A DNA stretch of 64,000 bases from JAOSJT01 sp035362335 (GCA_035362335.1 DAOSDL010000001.1:228392-292391); one strand, 5' to 3'. Positions 33,612 through 43,125 are shown, numbered from the stretch's first letter. The notes: generated by a model not told the origin, from the letters alone. Numbers and translations are program-made.

Positions 33612-33937
33612 TTCCGTTTGCCTTGTGCGACGAGGTCGTAGGAGTGATCGATCCAGGAGCGCAGCTCGGCCATCGGGATGCTGCCGTCGAGCACGACGGT
33701 GTTCCAATGTGTCTTGTTCATGTGAAAGCCGGGCCGCACCGCATCGTATTGCTCGCGCAACTCCACCGCCCGTTCGGGATCGCATTTGATGTTGATGCTG
33801 ACGGGGGTGTTTTCGAGCGCCGCGAGGAGAAACATTTTACCCCGCACCTTGAACACCAGGGTGGTGTCGTCGAAAGGGAAGCACGCTTCGACGTCCACCT
33901 TGCGCAAGCAATACTGTTGCAGAGTCTCTATGTCCAT
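33608..33937 (-). CDS. MmcQ/YjbR family protein
   Basis: 109 residues starting MDIETLQQYCLRKVDVEACFPF, with FKVRGKMFLLAALEN, INIKCDPERAVELREQYDAVRPG and MNKTHWNTVVL, which are the family's conserved blocks. The fold is CyaY-like and described as DNA-binding-like, but no definite function is known. GGAG lies 8 bases before ATG 33937. It is first in a leftward series with the Sel1 protein. Confidence 0.9.
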   Translation of the reverse strand: MDIETLQQYCLRKVDVEACFPFDDTTLVFKVRGKMFLLAALENTPVSINIKCDPERAVELREQYDAVRPGFHMNKTHWNTVVLDGSIPMAELRSWIDHSYDLVAQGKRK

Positions 33938-34053
33938 GTGCAATTCTCCAGAAACTGATCGCGACCACAATATGCATCGTGACGTTGAGGGATGAAATGC
34001 CGTGGCGTTTCCCCTTTGCGTTTACGAAAACCGGGGTACGCGCGTTGGACGAA

Positions 34054-34081
34054 TTTTGGAATTGCGGTTTCTTGCTATCTT
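34054..34081 (+). promoter_or_regulatory. Promoter-like sequence before the 34.1-kb PAS kinase
   Basis: TTTTGG and TATCTT are separated by 16 bp, ending 35 bp before the chosen start codon. Confidence 0.35.
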
Positions 34082-34116
34082 TACATGGATTATTCTCTCC
34101 ACAACAGTCCAATCAG

Positions 34117-37100
34117 ATGGATGCTTCGTCGTCCCGCTACCTGATCATCGAGTCGAATGCCACGGATGCACAAATCCTTCGGGATCTTCTCGGGCAAGGA
34201 GTGGGGGATGAACACATCGTTGTTGCCACCTCTCTGGCGAATGCGCTGGAGCTCGGCTCGCAGCAGCGCTTCGACGTGGTGCTGCTGAGTCTTGCGTTGC
34301 GCGACAGCAGGGGCTTCGACACCTTCATCGCGTTTCGCCATCACCGTTCCGATGCGGCGGTGGTGGTGGTACTGGACGATGAAGACGTTGTGCTGGCAGA
34401 TGAGGCGATGCGGCATGGTGCGCAGGATTACTTGCGTAAATCCGAGATGAGTGCGCAATTACTCCAGCGCACATTGCGGCATGCCCGCGAGCGGCGGCGC
34501 TACGAAATTGAGACAGCTCGCCAGCGCCAGCTCTACGAACTGGCATTGAACCGCATCGACATCTGGGTGCACTCCCTGGACGTTCAAGGCACGATCACGA
34601 TGTGGAGCAATGGCGCCGCCCGGCTCAGCGGCTATCCCACCGAGGCGATGGTGGGGACGCGCCGGCATTGGGAATTGCTCTTCCCCGACGAGCATGTGCG
34701 TGAACAACGCTACGCGGAGTACAAAAATCAGCTCGACAACGGCAACGTTGCCAGCATGCATGATTACAGCATCCGCGCCGCGGATGGTTGTTCGCGCCTG
34801 CTGCGGTGGACGTCCCATTTGCTGCGGGACATACACGGCAGCGCAACGGGCGTGCTGGTGATCGGTTCGCTGCAGGCGGCATCGGAGCATATTGCGCAAC
34901 AACTGCCCGAGTACGAGGACCGCTACCGCGTTCTCGCCGAATTGACGGGTGACTACGCCTATTCGTCAACGATCACCGAGGACGGCTCACTTCGGACGGA
35001 TTGGGTGGTGGGCGCGTTCGAGCGCTTGACGTCCTACACGCCCGAGGAAATTCTGCACAGCCCGGGGGCGTGGCTACGCCTCATACTCCCGGGTGATACC
35101 GATAATTCGGAAAACATCATCCGCAGTCTGGCTGCCGGTAAAACCGTGGTCAGCGAGTATCGCATCCGGCGCAAGGATGGGAGCATCGTCTGGTTGCAGG
35201 ACAACATTCACCCGTTGATGCAGGATTCGCGCCTCGTTGGCCTCATTGGAGCCGTGCGCGACATCACCGATCAGAAGGAGGAAAGCGCCGAGCGTATTCG
35301 CATGAACAACATCATGCAGACACTCATGGACGCCTCCAACGATCGGGCGTTGCTGCTGGATCTTGGGGCCCGCATTCTCTTGTGCAACAGCGCGGCCTCC
35401 GGCACACTGGGTGTGGATCTGGCGGAGATCAAAGGACGCGTGATGTTCGATCTTTTGCCCGAGGAGACGCGTGCGCGCCGTTGGGAAATTTTCCATGAAG
35501 TGATCCGCAGCAAGCATGGCAGTCGCTACGAGAGTGTGATCAACGACCGTCTCTTCGACGTGTTCATGGAGCCCGTGTTCGACGAACGCGGGGAGGTGGC
35601 CTACGTGGCCATGTTTGGCCGCGATATCACAACGCAGCGCCGCAACGAACAGCGCGTCGAATGGGAACAGGAAAAACTGCGCGGCATCATTCAGAATTCA
35701 GGCGACGGCATTACGCTCATGGACATGGAAGGTGCGTTCATCGAGTGGAGTCCCGCCATGGAACGCATCACTGGAATCGCGTCGGATGAGGCGCTGGGAA
35801 AGAAGCGCTGGGAAATTCAGGCCCGCCTGCTACCGACCGAGCAACGCGTGCCGGACATCCTTCAGCAGCTCGAAGGCCGGGTGCGCGAGCAAATCATGCG
35901 TCCCATTGAAGATTGGGTGTTGTCGCCCCGCAATTACTGGATCGAGCGTCCGGATGGCGAGCGCCGCTACATCGAGGTGCTGGCGTTTCCGGTGCGCTCG
36001 TCGCAGGGCATGCTGATCGGCAGCATCACGCGCGATATCACGGCGATCAAGATGGCGGAGATCGACCTGCATGCCGTGAATCAGGAATTGCGGACGTTGC
36101 TTCAGGGCATTCCCGACGCAGTGTATTTCAAGGATGCCGAAGGAAAATACCGGCTGGTAAACAACGCCCTGTGCGGGCTGTTCAAACGTGAGGCCGCCAC
36201 AATCATTGGGCGGACCATCGACGAACTGTATCCCTCAGAGACTGCGTTGGTGATCAGGGAGCGCGAACAGAGGGTGCTCGCGGCGACCGAACCGATGGAG
36301 TTCGAGGAGGAACTGTGGACGGACGAAGGCGAATACCGCGTGTTCGATACTCTGGAAATTCCGCTGCGCAATGCCGAAGGCAAGGCCATCGGTTTGGTGG
36401 GTGTGAGCAGGGACATCACCGACAGGAAGCGTGACGCGGATGCGCTGCGCGAACACGTGCGCACTCATCGTGAGATGATCGAGGCCTTCCCGGACATGCT
36501 GCTGGTGCTCGACGCCAATGGGGTGATCGTGGATTACCGCGCCGACGAGCATCACCGGCTTTCGATGCATGGTTCGAACATCCTCGGGCGGCATGTGCTG
36601 GAGTTTTTCCCCGTCGAAGCAGGCCAGCGCTTTGTGGACGCCATCATCACCTTGCGCGAGCGGGGCGATGAGCGCAGCGGGCATGCGATTTTCGAATATT
36701 CGCTCGGTCAACCATATTACGAACGCCTCCGAGTATTTGAATCACGAATGACGGTGGTGGGACTGCAATATCTCGCCGTCATCCGCGACGTCACCGAGAC
36801 GAAGGAAACCAAGCGCATGCTCGAAGAACAGAATTCCACGCTGTCGGAACGCAATCAAGAACTGGATGCCTTTACGCACAGCGTCGCACACGATTTGAAA
36901 AACCCCCTCAGTCTGATTATTGGCTACGCAGAAATTATCAGCGAGGAAGGATTGACCTTGCCGGCGGAGGAGTTGAAGGATTATGCGGACAGCATTCTCT
37001 TCAATTCCCGCAAGATGATCTCCATCATCAACGCGCTGTTGCTCCTGGCCAGCGTGCGCAAGGAAGAGGTGTCCTACAATCCGCTCGACATGCACACGAT

Positions 37101-37527
37101 TGTGAACGACGCCCTGCGCCGTCTGCGCTTGCTGATTCGCGACCGCGGCGCATCGATCATTCTGCCGCCGGAGTGGATGGCGGTGCGTGGGTATGGTCCG
37201 TGGGTGGAGGAAGTGTGGGCGAACTATGTCAGTAATGCGATTAAATACGGCGGCGATCCCTGCGAGGTGCGCATCGGATGCGAGCGCGAGGGCGACATGG
37301 TGCGTTACTGGGTGCGGGACAATGGCGGTGGCATTCCCGAGGACAAGTTTTCGCAACTCTTCACACCGTTTACCCGCTTTTCGCAACTGGAAATAGAGGG
37401 GCATGGACTGGGTCTGTCCATCGTCGGGCGCATCGTGCAGAAACTCGGCGGCACTGTGGCCGCGAGGGCATTGCCCGAGGGTGGGTCGGAATTCTCCTTT
37501 ACTCTCCCGGCGATCGAGCAGGAATAG
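34117..37527 (+). CDS. Multi-PAS sensor histidine kinase with an N-terminal pseudo-receiver
   Basis: 1,136 residues, no membrane segment, so cytoplasmic. Order: receiver-like domain (about 1-125), about six PAS domains with PAC motifs (for example IGAVRDITDQK, AMFGRDITTQR, IGSITRDITAIK, VGVSRDITDRK, LAVIRDVTETK), then HisKA with H925 in SVAHDLKNPLSLIIGYAE, and HATPase_c with an N-box (ANYVSNAIKYGG), G1 (DNGGGIPEDKF) and G2 (GHGLGLSIVG). The kinase is intact. The receiver has Ser58 where the phosphorylated Asp should be (VVLLSLALRDS), so it cannot be phosphorylated normally. ATG 34117 is chosen because the receiver fold starts there. Confidence 0.9.
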   Translation: MDASSSRYLIIESNATDAQILRDLLGQGVGDEHIVVATSLANALELGSQQRFDVVLLSLALRDSRGFDTFIAFRHHRSDAAVVVVLDDEDVVLADEAMRHGAQDYLRKSEMSAQLLQRTLRHARERRRYEIETARQRQLYELALNRIDIWVHSLDVQGTITMWSNGAARLSGYPTEAMVGTRRHWELLFPDEHVREQRYAEYKNQLDNGNVASMHDYSIRAADGCSRLLRWTSHLLRDIHGSATGVLVIGSLQAASEHIAQQLPEYEDRYRVLAELTGDYAYSSTITEDGSLRTDWVVGAFERLTSYTPEEILHSPGAWLRLILPGDTDNSENIIRSLAAGKTVVSEYRIRRKDGSIVWLQDNIHPLMQDSRLVGLIGAVRDITDQKEESAERIRMNNIMQTLMDASNDRALLLDLGARILLCNSAASGTLGVDLAEIKGRVMFDLLPEETRARRWEIFHEVIRSKHGSRYESVINDRLFDVFMEPVFDERGEVAYVAMFGRDITTQRRNEQRVEWEQEKLRGIIQNSGDGITLMDMEGAFIEWSPAMERITGIASDEALGKKRWEIQARLLPTEQRVPDILQQLEGRVREQIMRPIEDWVLSPRNYWIERPDGERRYIEVLAFPVRSSQGMLIGSITRDITAIKMAEIDLHAVNQELRTLLQGIPDAVYFKDAEGKYRLVNNALCGLFKREAATIIGRTIDELYPSETALVIREREQRVLAATEPMEFEEELWTDEGEYRVFDTLEIPLRNAEGKAIGLVGVSRDITDRKRDADALREHVRTHREMIEAFPDMLLVLDANGVIVDYRADEHHRLSMHGSNILGRHVLEFFPVEAGQRFVDAIITLRERGDERSGHAIFEYSLGQPYYERLRVFESRMTVVGLQYLAVIRDVTETKETKRMLEEQNSTLSERNQELDAFTHSVAHDLKNPLSLIIGYAEIISEEGLTLPAEELKDYADSILFNSRKMISIINALLLLASVRKEEVSYNPLDMHTIVNDALRRLRLLIRDRGASIILPPEWMAVRGYGPWVEEVWANYVSNAIKYGGDPCEVRIGCEREGDMVRYWVRDNGGGIPEDKFSQLFTPFTRFSQLEIEGHGLGLSIVGRIVQKLGGTVAARALPEGGSEFSFTLPAIEQE

Positions 37528-37537
37528 AGCGCCGCGC

Positions 37538-37942
37538 TCAGTACCGCCGGAGGCGGAACACGTATTCCCGCGAAAATTCCCTCAGCTGCAATTCGGCAAA
37601 GAGGCGGATTGCGGACACGTCGAGCCCGAGATAGCGTGGTGGAAGGCAATGCAGTTTGGGGAGCGCCTTTTCGAAATGATGGCGCGCGCCGCCATAGCGG
37701 CCGATGCGCTTGAGATGCATGCCCGACGCCACCTGAATCAACGCGCGCAGGAAAATCTCTCCGTCGTCCTCCGGTCCATCCCCCATCGGCAGCCAGGTGG
37801 CTTCCCATTCCTCATGCGCATGCCAATGTTTGCCGGCGTTGAAAAGGGCGATGCCGTGCGTAAAATGCCGGAGCTGCTCGTCGGAAAATATTGGCTCGAC
37901 GATGGCGCCGAGTTCGTTCACCTCGCGCTTGCGCGGCGGCAC
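37538..37942 (-). CDS. DUF309 domain protein
   Basis: 134 residues with the DUF309 signature FNAGKHWHAHEEWEATW (about 33-49), then ALIQVASGMHLKRIG and a helical C-terminal part. Function unknown; probably a small all-helical soluble protein. The start is a GTG one base after the stop of the preceding gene (TGACGTG); no other start precedes the conserved motif. Convergent with the PAS kinase gene, 10 bp away. Confidence 0.85.
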   Translation of the reverse strand: MPPRKREVNELGAIVEPIFSDEQLRHFTHGIALFNAGKHWHAHEEWEATWLPMGDGPEDDGEIFLRALIQVASGMHLKRIGRYGGARHHFEKALPKLHCLPPRYLGLDVSAIRLFAELQLREFSREYVFRLRRY

Positions 37943-37943
37943 G

Positions 37944-38318
37944 TCAGGCGGCGCTGCGTCCGCGACGCGCGTCGACGAACGATTTGATGGCGAGAAGCAG
38001 GAAGGCCAGCGTAAGCACGGCCATCAGACTTTGCATGATCGCCGCGAACGGCCGCGCGATGTCGGCCCCGCCGAGCATGGAAAGAAAGGAGGATACGCCA
38101 CGCACGGAGCCGGCGAAGCCAATGAGCGCAAGCAACGCCGCGCCGTGCATCATGTGCTTACGCAGATGCTCCTTGCGCGCGACGATGCCGAGTACGATGA
38201 ACGGGATGCCGAAAAATGCAGGGATGAGTGCGGTGACGCTTTCCGCGCCGGAACCAACGTATCCGATGATGCCCATCGCGCTCAGAATGATACCCAACCA
38301 AAGAGTCAGTGCGGTCAT
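37944..38318 (-). CDS. Small four-helix membrane protein
   Basis: 124 residues with four hydrophobic helices: about 3-21, 30-46, 58-73 and 92-112, and a basic C-terminus (DARRGRSAA). ESVTALIPAFFGIPFIVLG is a distinctive stretch shared by small uncharacterised membrane proteins. AGG lies 5 bases before the ATG. Probably translated together with the DUF309 gene that follows. Confidence 0.7.
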   Translation of the reverse strand: MTALTLWLGIILSAMGIIGYVGSGAESVTALIPAFFGIPFIVLGIVARKEHLRKHMMHGAALLALIGFAGSVRGVSSFLSMLGGADIARPFAAIMQSLMAVLTLAFLLLAIKSFVDARRGRSAA

Positions 38319-38425
38319 GAATGCCTACCGTGGAGTACATGGAACAACTGCGATCCTCCACAACATTCATCTCGGTGGAAAAGGTTTCACCCCGCGTGGA
38401 GGTGCGATGCATGGTGAGGCGCGAC

Positions 38426-39214
38426 TTATGGCGCGGGTAGCAGCCCGGCCTCGCGCAGCAGAGCTTTGGTTACGGTGTAGCGGTCTTCGGGGAAGGTGGA
38501 TTTCCCGTTGGGGTCGATGAGCAGCGTGGCATACAACCAGATCTGTCCGTTGTGCTCCACGGCGCCGACCAGCCAACCGTAGCTCACCTTGTCGATGATG
38601 CCCCAACCGGTTTTGCCTCGCAGTACCACCGCTGCGTTGCGCTCCAGCACCATGAGTTCGCGCACCGCGTCCATAGTCGCGGGACGGAAGGGCAGTTGAT
38701 TGGTGAAGAGTTTGCGCAAAAATGCTATTTGCTCCACCGGGGAAATACGCAACGCGCCATCGAGCCAGAAGCGGTCGATTCCTCCGTCGATACTCATGTT
38801 GCCATATTGAATGTCCTCGAGCACGTGCGCCATACGCTCGGCACCCACGCGCCGCGCGAGTTCCTGATAGAACCACACGCAGGAGCGCTGAAACGCAACG
38901 GCCATGTCCTGATCCTGCTCCCAGGATTTAATGCGATGCTTGCGTCCATCCCAGCGCAGCGTATCGTGAATACCGCGCACCGCGCCGTACTCCAGCGATA
39001 TAAGAGAGTTGGGAATCTTGAATGTGCTGGCCGGGATGTAGCGCGCGACGCAGCGATCCTCGTGAATGAGGATTTCGGTCGTGCCGTCGAGCGATGCGAG
39101 CACGAAAGCCCCGCGATATCCATGGGCATCGAAGGTGGCGCGCAGTCGGCTGCTGTCGATTTGCGCGTGAACAACGACGGGAAGCAGGAGAAGCAAGGCA
39201 AGCAAGCGAAGCAT
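38426..39214 (-). CDS. Class D (OXA-type) beta-lactamase
   Basis: 262 residues with signal peptide (LLALLLLLPVVVHAQ). All class D active-site motifs are present: S63-T-F-K66 (nucleophile Ser and the lysine that is usually carboxylated), S111-x-V113 in SCVWFYQ, YGN at 137-139, KTG at 201-203, and the Trp in FWLDGALRIS. Length and spacing fit a functional periplasmic serine hydrolase for penicillin-like substrates. Spectrum cannot be predicted. It follows the dipeptidase gene by 10 bp in a chromosomal operon of D-amino-acid-type enzymes, and no mobile element is seen nearby, so it looks intrinsic rather than acquired. Confidence 0.93.
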   Translation of the reverse strand: MLRLLALLLLLPVVVHAQIDSSRLRATFDAHGYRGAFVLASLDGTTEILIHEDRCVARYIPASTFKIPNSLISLEYGAVRGIHDTLRWDGRKHRIKSWEQDQDMAVAFQRSCVWFYQELARRVGAERMAHVLEDIQYGNMSIDGGIDRFWLDGALRISPVEQIAFLRKLFTNQLPFRPATMDAVRELMVLERNAAVVLRGKTGWGIIDKVSYGWLVGAVEHNGQIWLYATLLIDPNGKSTFPEDRYTVTKALLREAGLLPAP

Positions 39215-39224
39215 GGCTGTCTCG

Positions 39225-40262
39225 TTAAGGGTGCAACAACTGTTCGTATACGCGCAGCGCGTTGCCGCCTGCGATCAGGGCGCATTCCTCGGCGCTGAAG
39301 CCCCGGCGCGACAAGGCCTCGAGCACAGCGGGAATGCCGGTCACATCGTGCGCGCCGGGAACGAAATCCATGTACGTCGGCGGTAAGTCGTCGCGCTCGA
39401 GCCAACGGCACATGGCTTCCATGTAGTAATCCGCGAAATCGGGTCCTAGCCCCAGATGTTCCACTCCGGCCACCGAGGCAATATGCACGGCATGATCAAC
39501 GAGACGATCGAGCGTGACGCGGTCGTGCCGTTCGTCGATAAAAATGCCGAGGAAATTCAATCCCACAACGCCACCGTGCGCGGCAATGCGGCGCAGTTGC
39601 TCGTCGTCGAGATTGCGTGGATGCGTACACAGCGCCCGGGCATTGGAGTGCGAGACAATGGGCGGCTGATCGAGACGGTCCAGCGCATCGTGAAATGCGG
39701 GAATAGACAAATGCACGAGGTCCACGATCATGCCGAGTTCCTGTGCACGGCGGAGCAGCGTGCGGCCGTCGGCGCTGAGCGGGCCAGGCTGCGTCACCGA
39801 ACAACCATCGGCGAAGTGGTTGCGGTGGTTGTGTGTAAGAATCAGGGAGCGAAGTCCCTTTTCAAACAATTCATCGAGCAGCGCGTGATCACCTTCGAGG
39901 CAACGCGCACCTTCGATGCCGAGCAGCAGTCCCACCGCGTCGCCCGCGCGCAGGTCCGCGAGATCCCCGCGCGTGCGCAGCACACGCAGTTCGTCCGCGT
40001 GCCGCCCGGCTGCGGCGAGCGTGGCCTGCATGCAATCGCGCACGATGTGCGGATGCCATTGCTCCACACCGTCGATATCGAAATCGCCACCCACGACCAG
40101 CACCTCGAGACGCACTCCACCTTCGCGCAGGCGCGGCAGGTGCTCGTCGTACAGGGCATGGTCGTTGCCGCGCTCACGTTGCCGCAGAATTTCGATGGCG
40201 TAATCGGAATGCATGTCCACCACGAACGGTGGCTTGCCAGTATGTTGCGCTGTGTCGCTCAT
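39225..40262 (-). CDS. M19 membrane dipeptidase (renal dipeptidase) family enzyme
   Basis: 345 residues, no signal peptide, so probably cytoplasmic. Metal-site residues: H18 and D20 in DMHSD, E117 in GIEG, H184 in DLVHLS, H205 in SHSN, and D275 in LGPDF. Bacterial relatives cleave dipeptides, often with D-residues at the C-terminal position. AAAGG lies 8 bases before the ATG. It lies 19 bp after the D-serine-dehydratase-like gene and 10 bp before the beta-lactamase gene. Confidence 0.93.
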   Translation of the reverse strand: MSDTAQHTGKPPFVVDMHSDYAIEILRQRERGNDHALYDEHLPRLREGGVRLEVLVVGGDFDIDGVEQWHPHIVRDCMQATLAAAGRHADELRVLRTRGDLADLRAGDAVGLLLGIEGARCLEGDHALLDELFEKGLRSLILTHNHRNHFADGCSVTQPGPLSADGRTLLRRAQELGMIVDLVHLSIPAFHDALDRLDQPPIVSHSNARALCTHPRNLDDEQLRRIAAHGGVVGLNFLGIFIDERHDRVTLDRLVDHAVHIASVAGVEHLGLGPDFADYYMEAMCRWLERDDLPPTYMDFVPGAHDVTGIPAVLEALSRRGFSAEECALIAGGNALRVYEQLLHP

Positions 40263-40281
40263 GCCGATGATCCTTTCCGAC

Positions 40282-41394
40282 TTAAATTTCGGTTACGGCG
40301 GCGTAATGGTCCACCGACGTCCCGTCGAGCGTGCGGTAGCCGCGCATGGCCTGTGCGGTGAGGCAGGAATGCACGGGCAGAATCAGCAGTGGGTCGCCAG
40401 GGCGGAGCGAGCGTAGCACCTGCTCCGGAAGGCGCAGTATGCCGTGCTCCTGGGAAATGCCGCGCACGTACGCATCCTCCACAGGCGCGCTCCAGCCCTG
40501 CTCCTCGGGAAGGCACACAAGGCCGTACATCGTCGCACCGTCGCCACGCGTCAGCGCGTCCTTGCTGAGATGGATGGCGCCGCCGTGCACCACCACCTCG
40601 CCGCGCCGCGGATGCAGCGCCACAATGGGTGCGGCCAACGCGACGGCGATGTGCTCCGCAGCGCACACACCGAGGTCACGCTGCATGCAGTCGTGGAACA
40701 CGAAATTCCCCGGACGTAATTCATCCGCGCCAAGAAAGCTCTCTGCCAGAGTGCAGCCCGGTGTGTCGCCCACCGATACCAGCAGGCGCTCGTCGTCGGA
40801 GTGCTTGGCGGCCGCGCCGACGATACGCTTGAGGGACTGAGAAAACATCCGGATAATTTCGTCGGGTGAGGATGCGGCATAGGTCATGCCCGCATGCGTG
40901 AGCAGTCCGCGCAGTCGCGGATTGCGCGCAGCGCGCGCCGCACGCACGCAGGCGGCAATGGCATCGTCGTCGTTCCATTCAATGCCGGTGCGGCCGAGTC
41001 CCGTATCGATTTTTATCCATAGGTCGATAGGCCGGCGGAGATGTGTTGCCAAGCAGTGAACGACGTCCTCATGTTCGACGAGGACTTGCAGGCGGACACT
41101 CTCGGGGAAGGCGTTGACTGCGTCGATTTCGCGGGGATTGAAGGGGAAGGCGAGGGTGATATCTTCCCAGCCATCTTCGGCGAAATAGCGCGCCATGCCG
41201 AGAGACGACACGGTGATGGCGCGCACGCCGTGTTCGCGCAGCCAGGCCGCAACGACACGAGATTGCGCGGTTTTCAGATGCGGGCGCAGGGCGACGTGCG
41301 CCGCGGTCGCGCGGGCGCACATACGTGCGATATTCGCGCGGCAGCGCTGTTCGTCGAGCAGCAGTGTCGGGCGCGTGATGCGGGACCAGTCCAT
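40282..41394 (-). CDS. Fold-type III PLP enzyme, D-serine dehydratase / D-threonine aldolase family
   Basis: 370 residues. An alanine-racemase-like N-terminal barrel has the PLP lysine K41 in RPHLKTAQS, IKIDTGLGRTGIEW, and THAGMTY; the C-terminal beta domain has H342 and C344 in PVHSCLTAQ, the zinc ligands of this family. Members deaminate D-serine or cleave D-threonine-type substrates. AGGA lies just before the ATG. It is first in an operon with the dipeptidase and beta-lactamase and divergent from mscS. Confidence 0.9.
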   Translation of the reverse strand: MDWSRITRPTLLLDEQRCRANIARMCARATAAHVALRPHLKTAQSRVVAAWLREHGVRAITVSSLGMARYFAEDGWEDITLAFPFNPREIDAVNAFPESVRLQVLVEHEDVVHCLATHLRRPIDLWIKIDTGLGRTGIEWNDDDAIAACVRAARAARNPRLRGLLTHAGMTYAASSPDEIIRMFSQSLKRIVGAAAKHSDDERLLVSVGDTPGCTLAESFLGADELRPGNFVFHDCMQRDLGVCAAEHIAVALAAPIVALHPRRGEVVVHGGAIHLSKDALTRGDGATMYGLVCLPEEQGWSAPVEDAYVRGISQEHGILRLPEQVLRSLRPGDPLLILPVHSCLTAQAMRGYRTLDGTSVDHYAAVTEI

Positions 41395-41414
41395 TTTTCC
41401 TACTCGGGATTTGC

Positions 41415-41421
41415 TATATTG
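41415..41421 (+). promoter_or_regulatory. Probable -10 element of mscS
   Basis: TATATTG lies 26 bp before the MscS start codon in the 52-bp divergent gap. Confidence 0.35.
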
Positions 41422-41446
41422 CCGGACACAGGATCACGGGTGCGCA

Positions 41447-42565
41447 ATGAATTTCTTCAGCTTCATGTTCGGAGACGCCGCGGCGGGTGTTTTACTCTCC
41501 GCCGTGGTGCTGGTGATCGCGGCCTATGTCGTGGGGCGCCTTTTGCGTTGGCTGCTTGTGCAACTCGCGAATAAAATAGCGAAAAAATCCCGCTCGCAGT
41601 TCGACGATATGCTGCTCGGTGAATTCGCCCGGCATGTCACCATGCTCGTCACCCTGGGCGTGGCCTATTACGCCCTGCTGGCTTCGCGGGAAGCGTTGGC
41701 ACTGAACGAGGATTTCCCCGAGCAACTGACGGATGTACTAACCGAGCTGACGTACATTGTGCTGGTTTTTGTGATTGCCTGGTCTGTGACGCGCCTCATC
41801 GACACGGTGATCCGCTGGTATTTGCACGAAGTGGCCGCGCGCACGCACACGCATCTCGACGACGAGCTGGCGCCGTTGGTCAACCGATTGCTCAAAGTGC
41901 TGATTTACTCCTTCGCGCTGATACTCGTGTTGGATCATTTCGGACAGAACATCAGCACGCTGGTGGTGTCGCTGGGTGTGGGATCGCTGGCGTTGGCCCT
42001 GGCGGCGCAGGAGACGCTGGCGAATATGATCGCGGGTTTCGTGTTGATGATCGATCGTCCCTTCCGCGTGGGTGACAGGATTTGTCTGCCGGATGGTACG
42101 ATCGGAAATGTGAAGGAGATCGGCATCCGCTCCACCAAGGTGATAGACGACGCGCAGGTGATGATTATCACACCGAACGCGGAGATCGTGAAGAGCCAGA
42201 TCAAGAATTTTTCCTATCCGAACGACATTGTGCGTTTCGAAGTGGATTACAATGTGGCGTATGGCACCGATCTCGAGGCGATGCGCGCCATAGTCATCGC
42301 GCGGGTGAACAGCGAGGGCGACATTATCGATCCGGAAACAACGGAGGTGCGTGTGGTGGAGATGGGCGAGTCGTCGATACACACGCGGTTGATGTGTAAA
42401 ATTCGCAATCCCAACAATATTCCGCGACGGAAAAGCGATTTGCTGCTGGTGATATACAACACGCTGCGCGCGCATGGCATCGAGATTCCCTTTCCACAGC
42501 GCGTGCTGCATATTGCGCGTGAAAACGGCGAGGCGTTTGCGCGGGGAAGCGGAGACGGAGCATGA
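41447..42565 (+). CDS. Small-conductance mechanosensitive channel (MscS family)
   Basis: 372 residues: four or five membrane helices (about 10-35, 60-80, 100-125, 145-165, 170-190), the pore-lining segment SLGVGSLALALAAQETLANMIAGF and the MscS beta domain DRPFRVGDRICLPDGTIGNVKEIGIRST, followed by ITPNAEIVKSQIKNFS. It opens under membrane tension to release solutes on osmotic downshock. The start at 41447 fits the first helix; the frame extends upstream into the divergent gene without support. The stop overlaps the NUDIX gene by 4 bp. Confidence 0.95.
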   Translation: MNFFSFMFGDAAAGVLLSAVVLVIAAYVVGRLLRWLLVQLANKIAKKSRSQFDDMLLGEFARHVTMLVTLGVAYYALLASREALALNEDFPEQLTDVLTELTYIVLVFVIAWSVTRLIDTVIRWYLHEVAARTHTHLDDELAPLVNRLLKVLIYSFALILVLDHFGQNISTLVVSLGVGSLALALAAQETLANMIAGFVLMIDRPFRVGDRICLPDGTIGNVKEIGIRSTKVIDDAQVMIITPNAEIVKSQIKNFSYPNDIVRFEVDYNVAYGTDLEAMRAIVIARVNSEGDIIDPETTEVRVVEMGESSIHTRLMCKIRNPNNIPRRKSDLLLVIYNTLRAHGIEIPFPQRVLHIARENGEAFARGSGDGA

Positions 42566-43125
42566 GCCGGGAATTCGAACTTCTGCGGCGCACAGTGCGG
42601 TACGACGGGCGGGTGTTTCGCATCGAACGCGACGAAGTGCGGCATGTCAGCGGCTATGAAGCGGTGCGCGAGGTGGTGCGGCACGATGGCGGCGCCGTCG
42701 TGGTGGGCCTGCTACCCGGCGGCGAGGTGTTGCTGATCGAGCAGTACCGCTATCCCATTGATGGACGCATTCTGGAATTGCCCGCGGGAAAGCTGAGTCC
42801 CGGCGAGGATCCGGCGGATTGTGCGCGCCGCGAGCTGCGTGAGGAAACGGGGTACAGTTGTGCGCTGCTCGAACCGCTCGTGCCGATGTTGAGTACGCCG
42901 GGATTCTGCAGTGAGGTACTGCACATTTTTCTCGCGCGGGAATTGCACGCGGGAGAGCAGGCGCTGGAACCCGGCGAGGAGAGCATACGCGTGTTGCGTG
43001 TGCCGCTGTCCGAAGCGCTGGCCATGTGCGGCGACGGACGCATTACCGATGGAAAAACGATCACGGGACTGACGCTCGCCGCGTTGCGTCTCGGAGTGCT
43101 TGTCGTACGCGACGGAGCGGAGTGA
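42562..43125 (+). CDS. NUDIX hydrolase, ADP-ribose pyrophosphatase type
   Basis: 187 residues with a complete Nudix box G76-x5-E82-x7-R90-E91-L-R-E94-E95-x-G97 in GKLSPGEDPADCARREL onward, preceded by LLIEQYRYP and LELPAGK as in ADP-ribose or nucleoside-diphosphate-sugar hydrolases. Likely a house-cleaning enzyme in the cytoplasm. Joined to mscS and the following HD gene by overlapping or touching start and stop codons. Confidence 0.93.
   Translation: MSREFELLRRTVRYDGRVFRIERDEVRHVSGYEAVREVVRHDGGAVVVGLLPGGEVLLIEQYRYPIDGRILELPAGKLSPGEDPADCARRELREETGYSCALLEPLVPMLSTPGFCSEVLHIFLARELHAGEQALEPGEESIRVLRVPLSEALAMCGDGRITDGKTITGLTLAALRLGVLVVRDGAE

Noticed and set aside
38426..39214. Recently acquired resistance gene
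   Set aside because: Base composition looks like its neighbours, it sits inside an operon, and no IS, integron or attachment site is visible.
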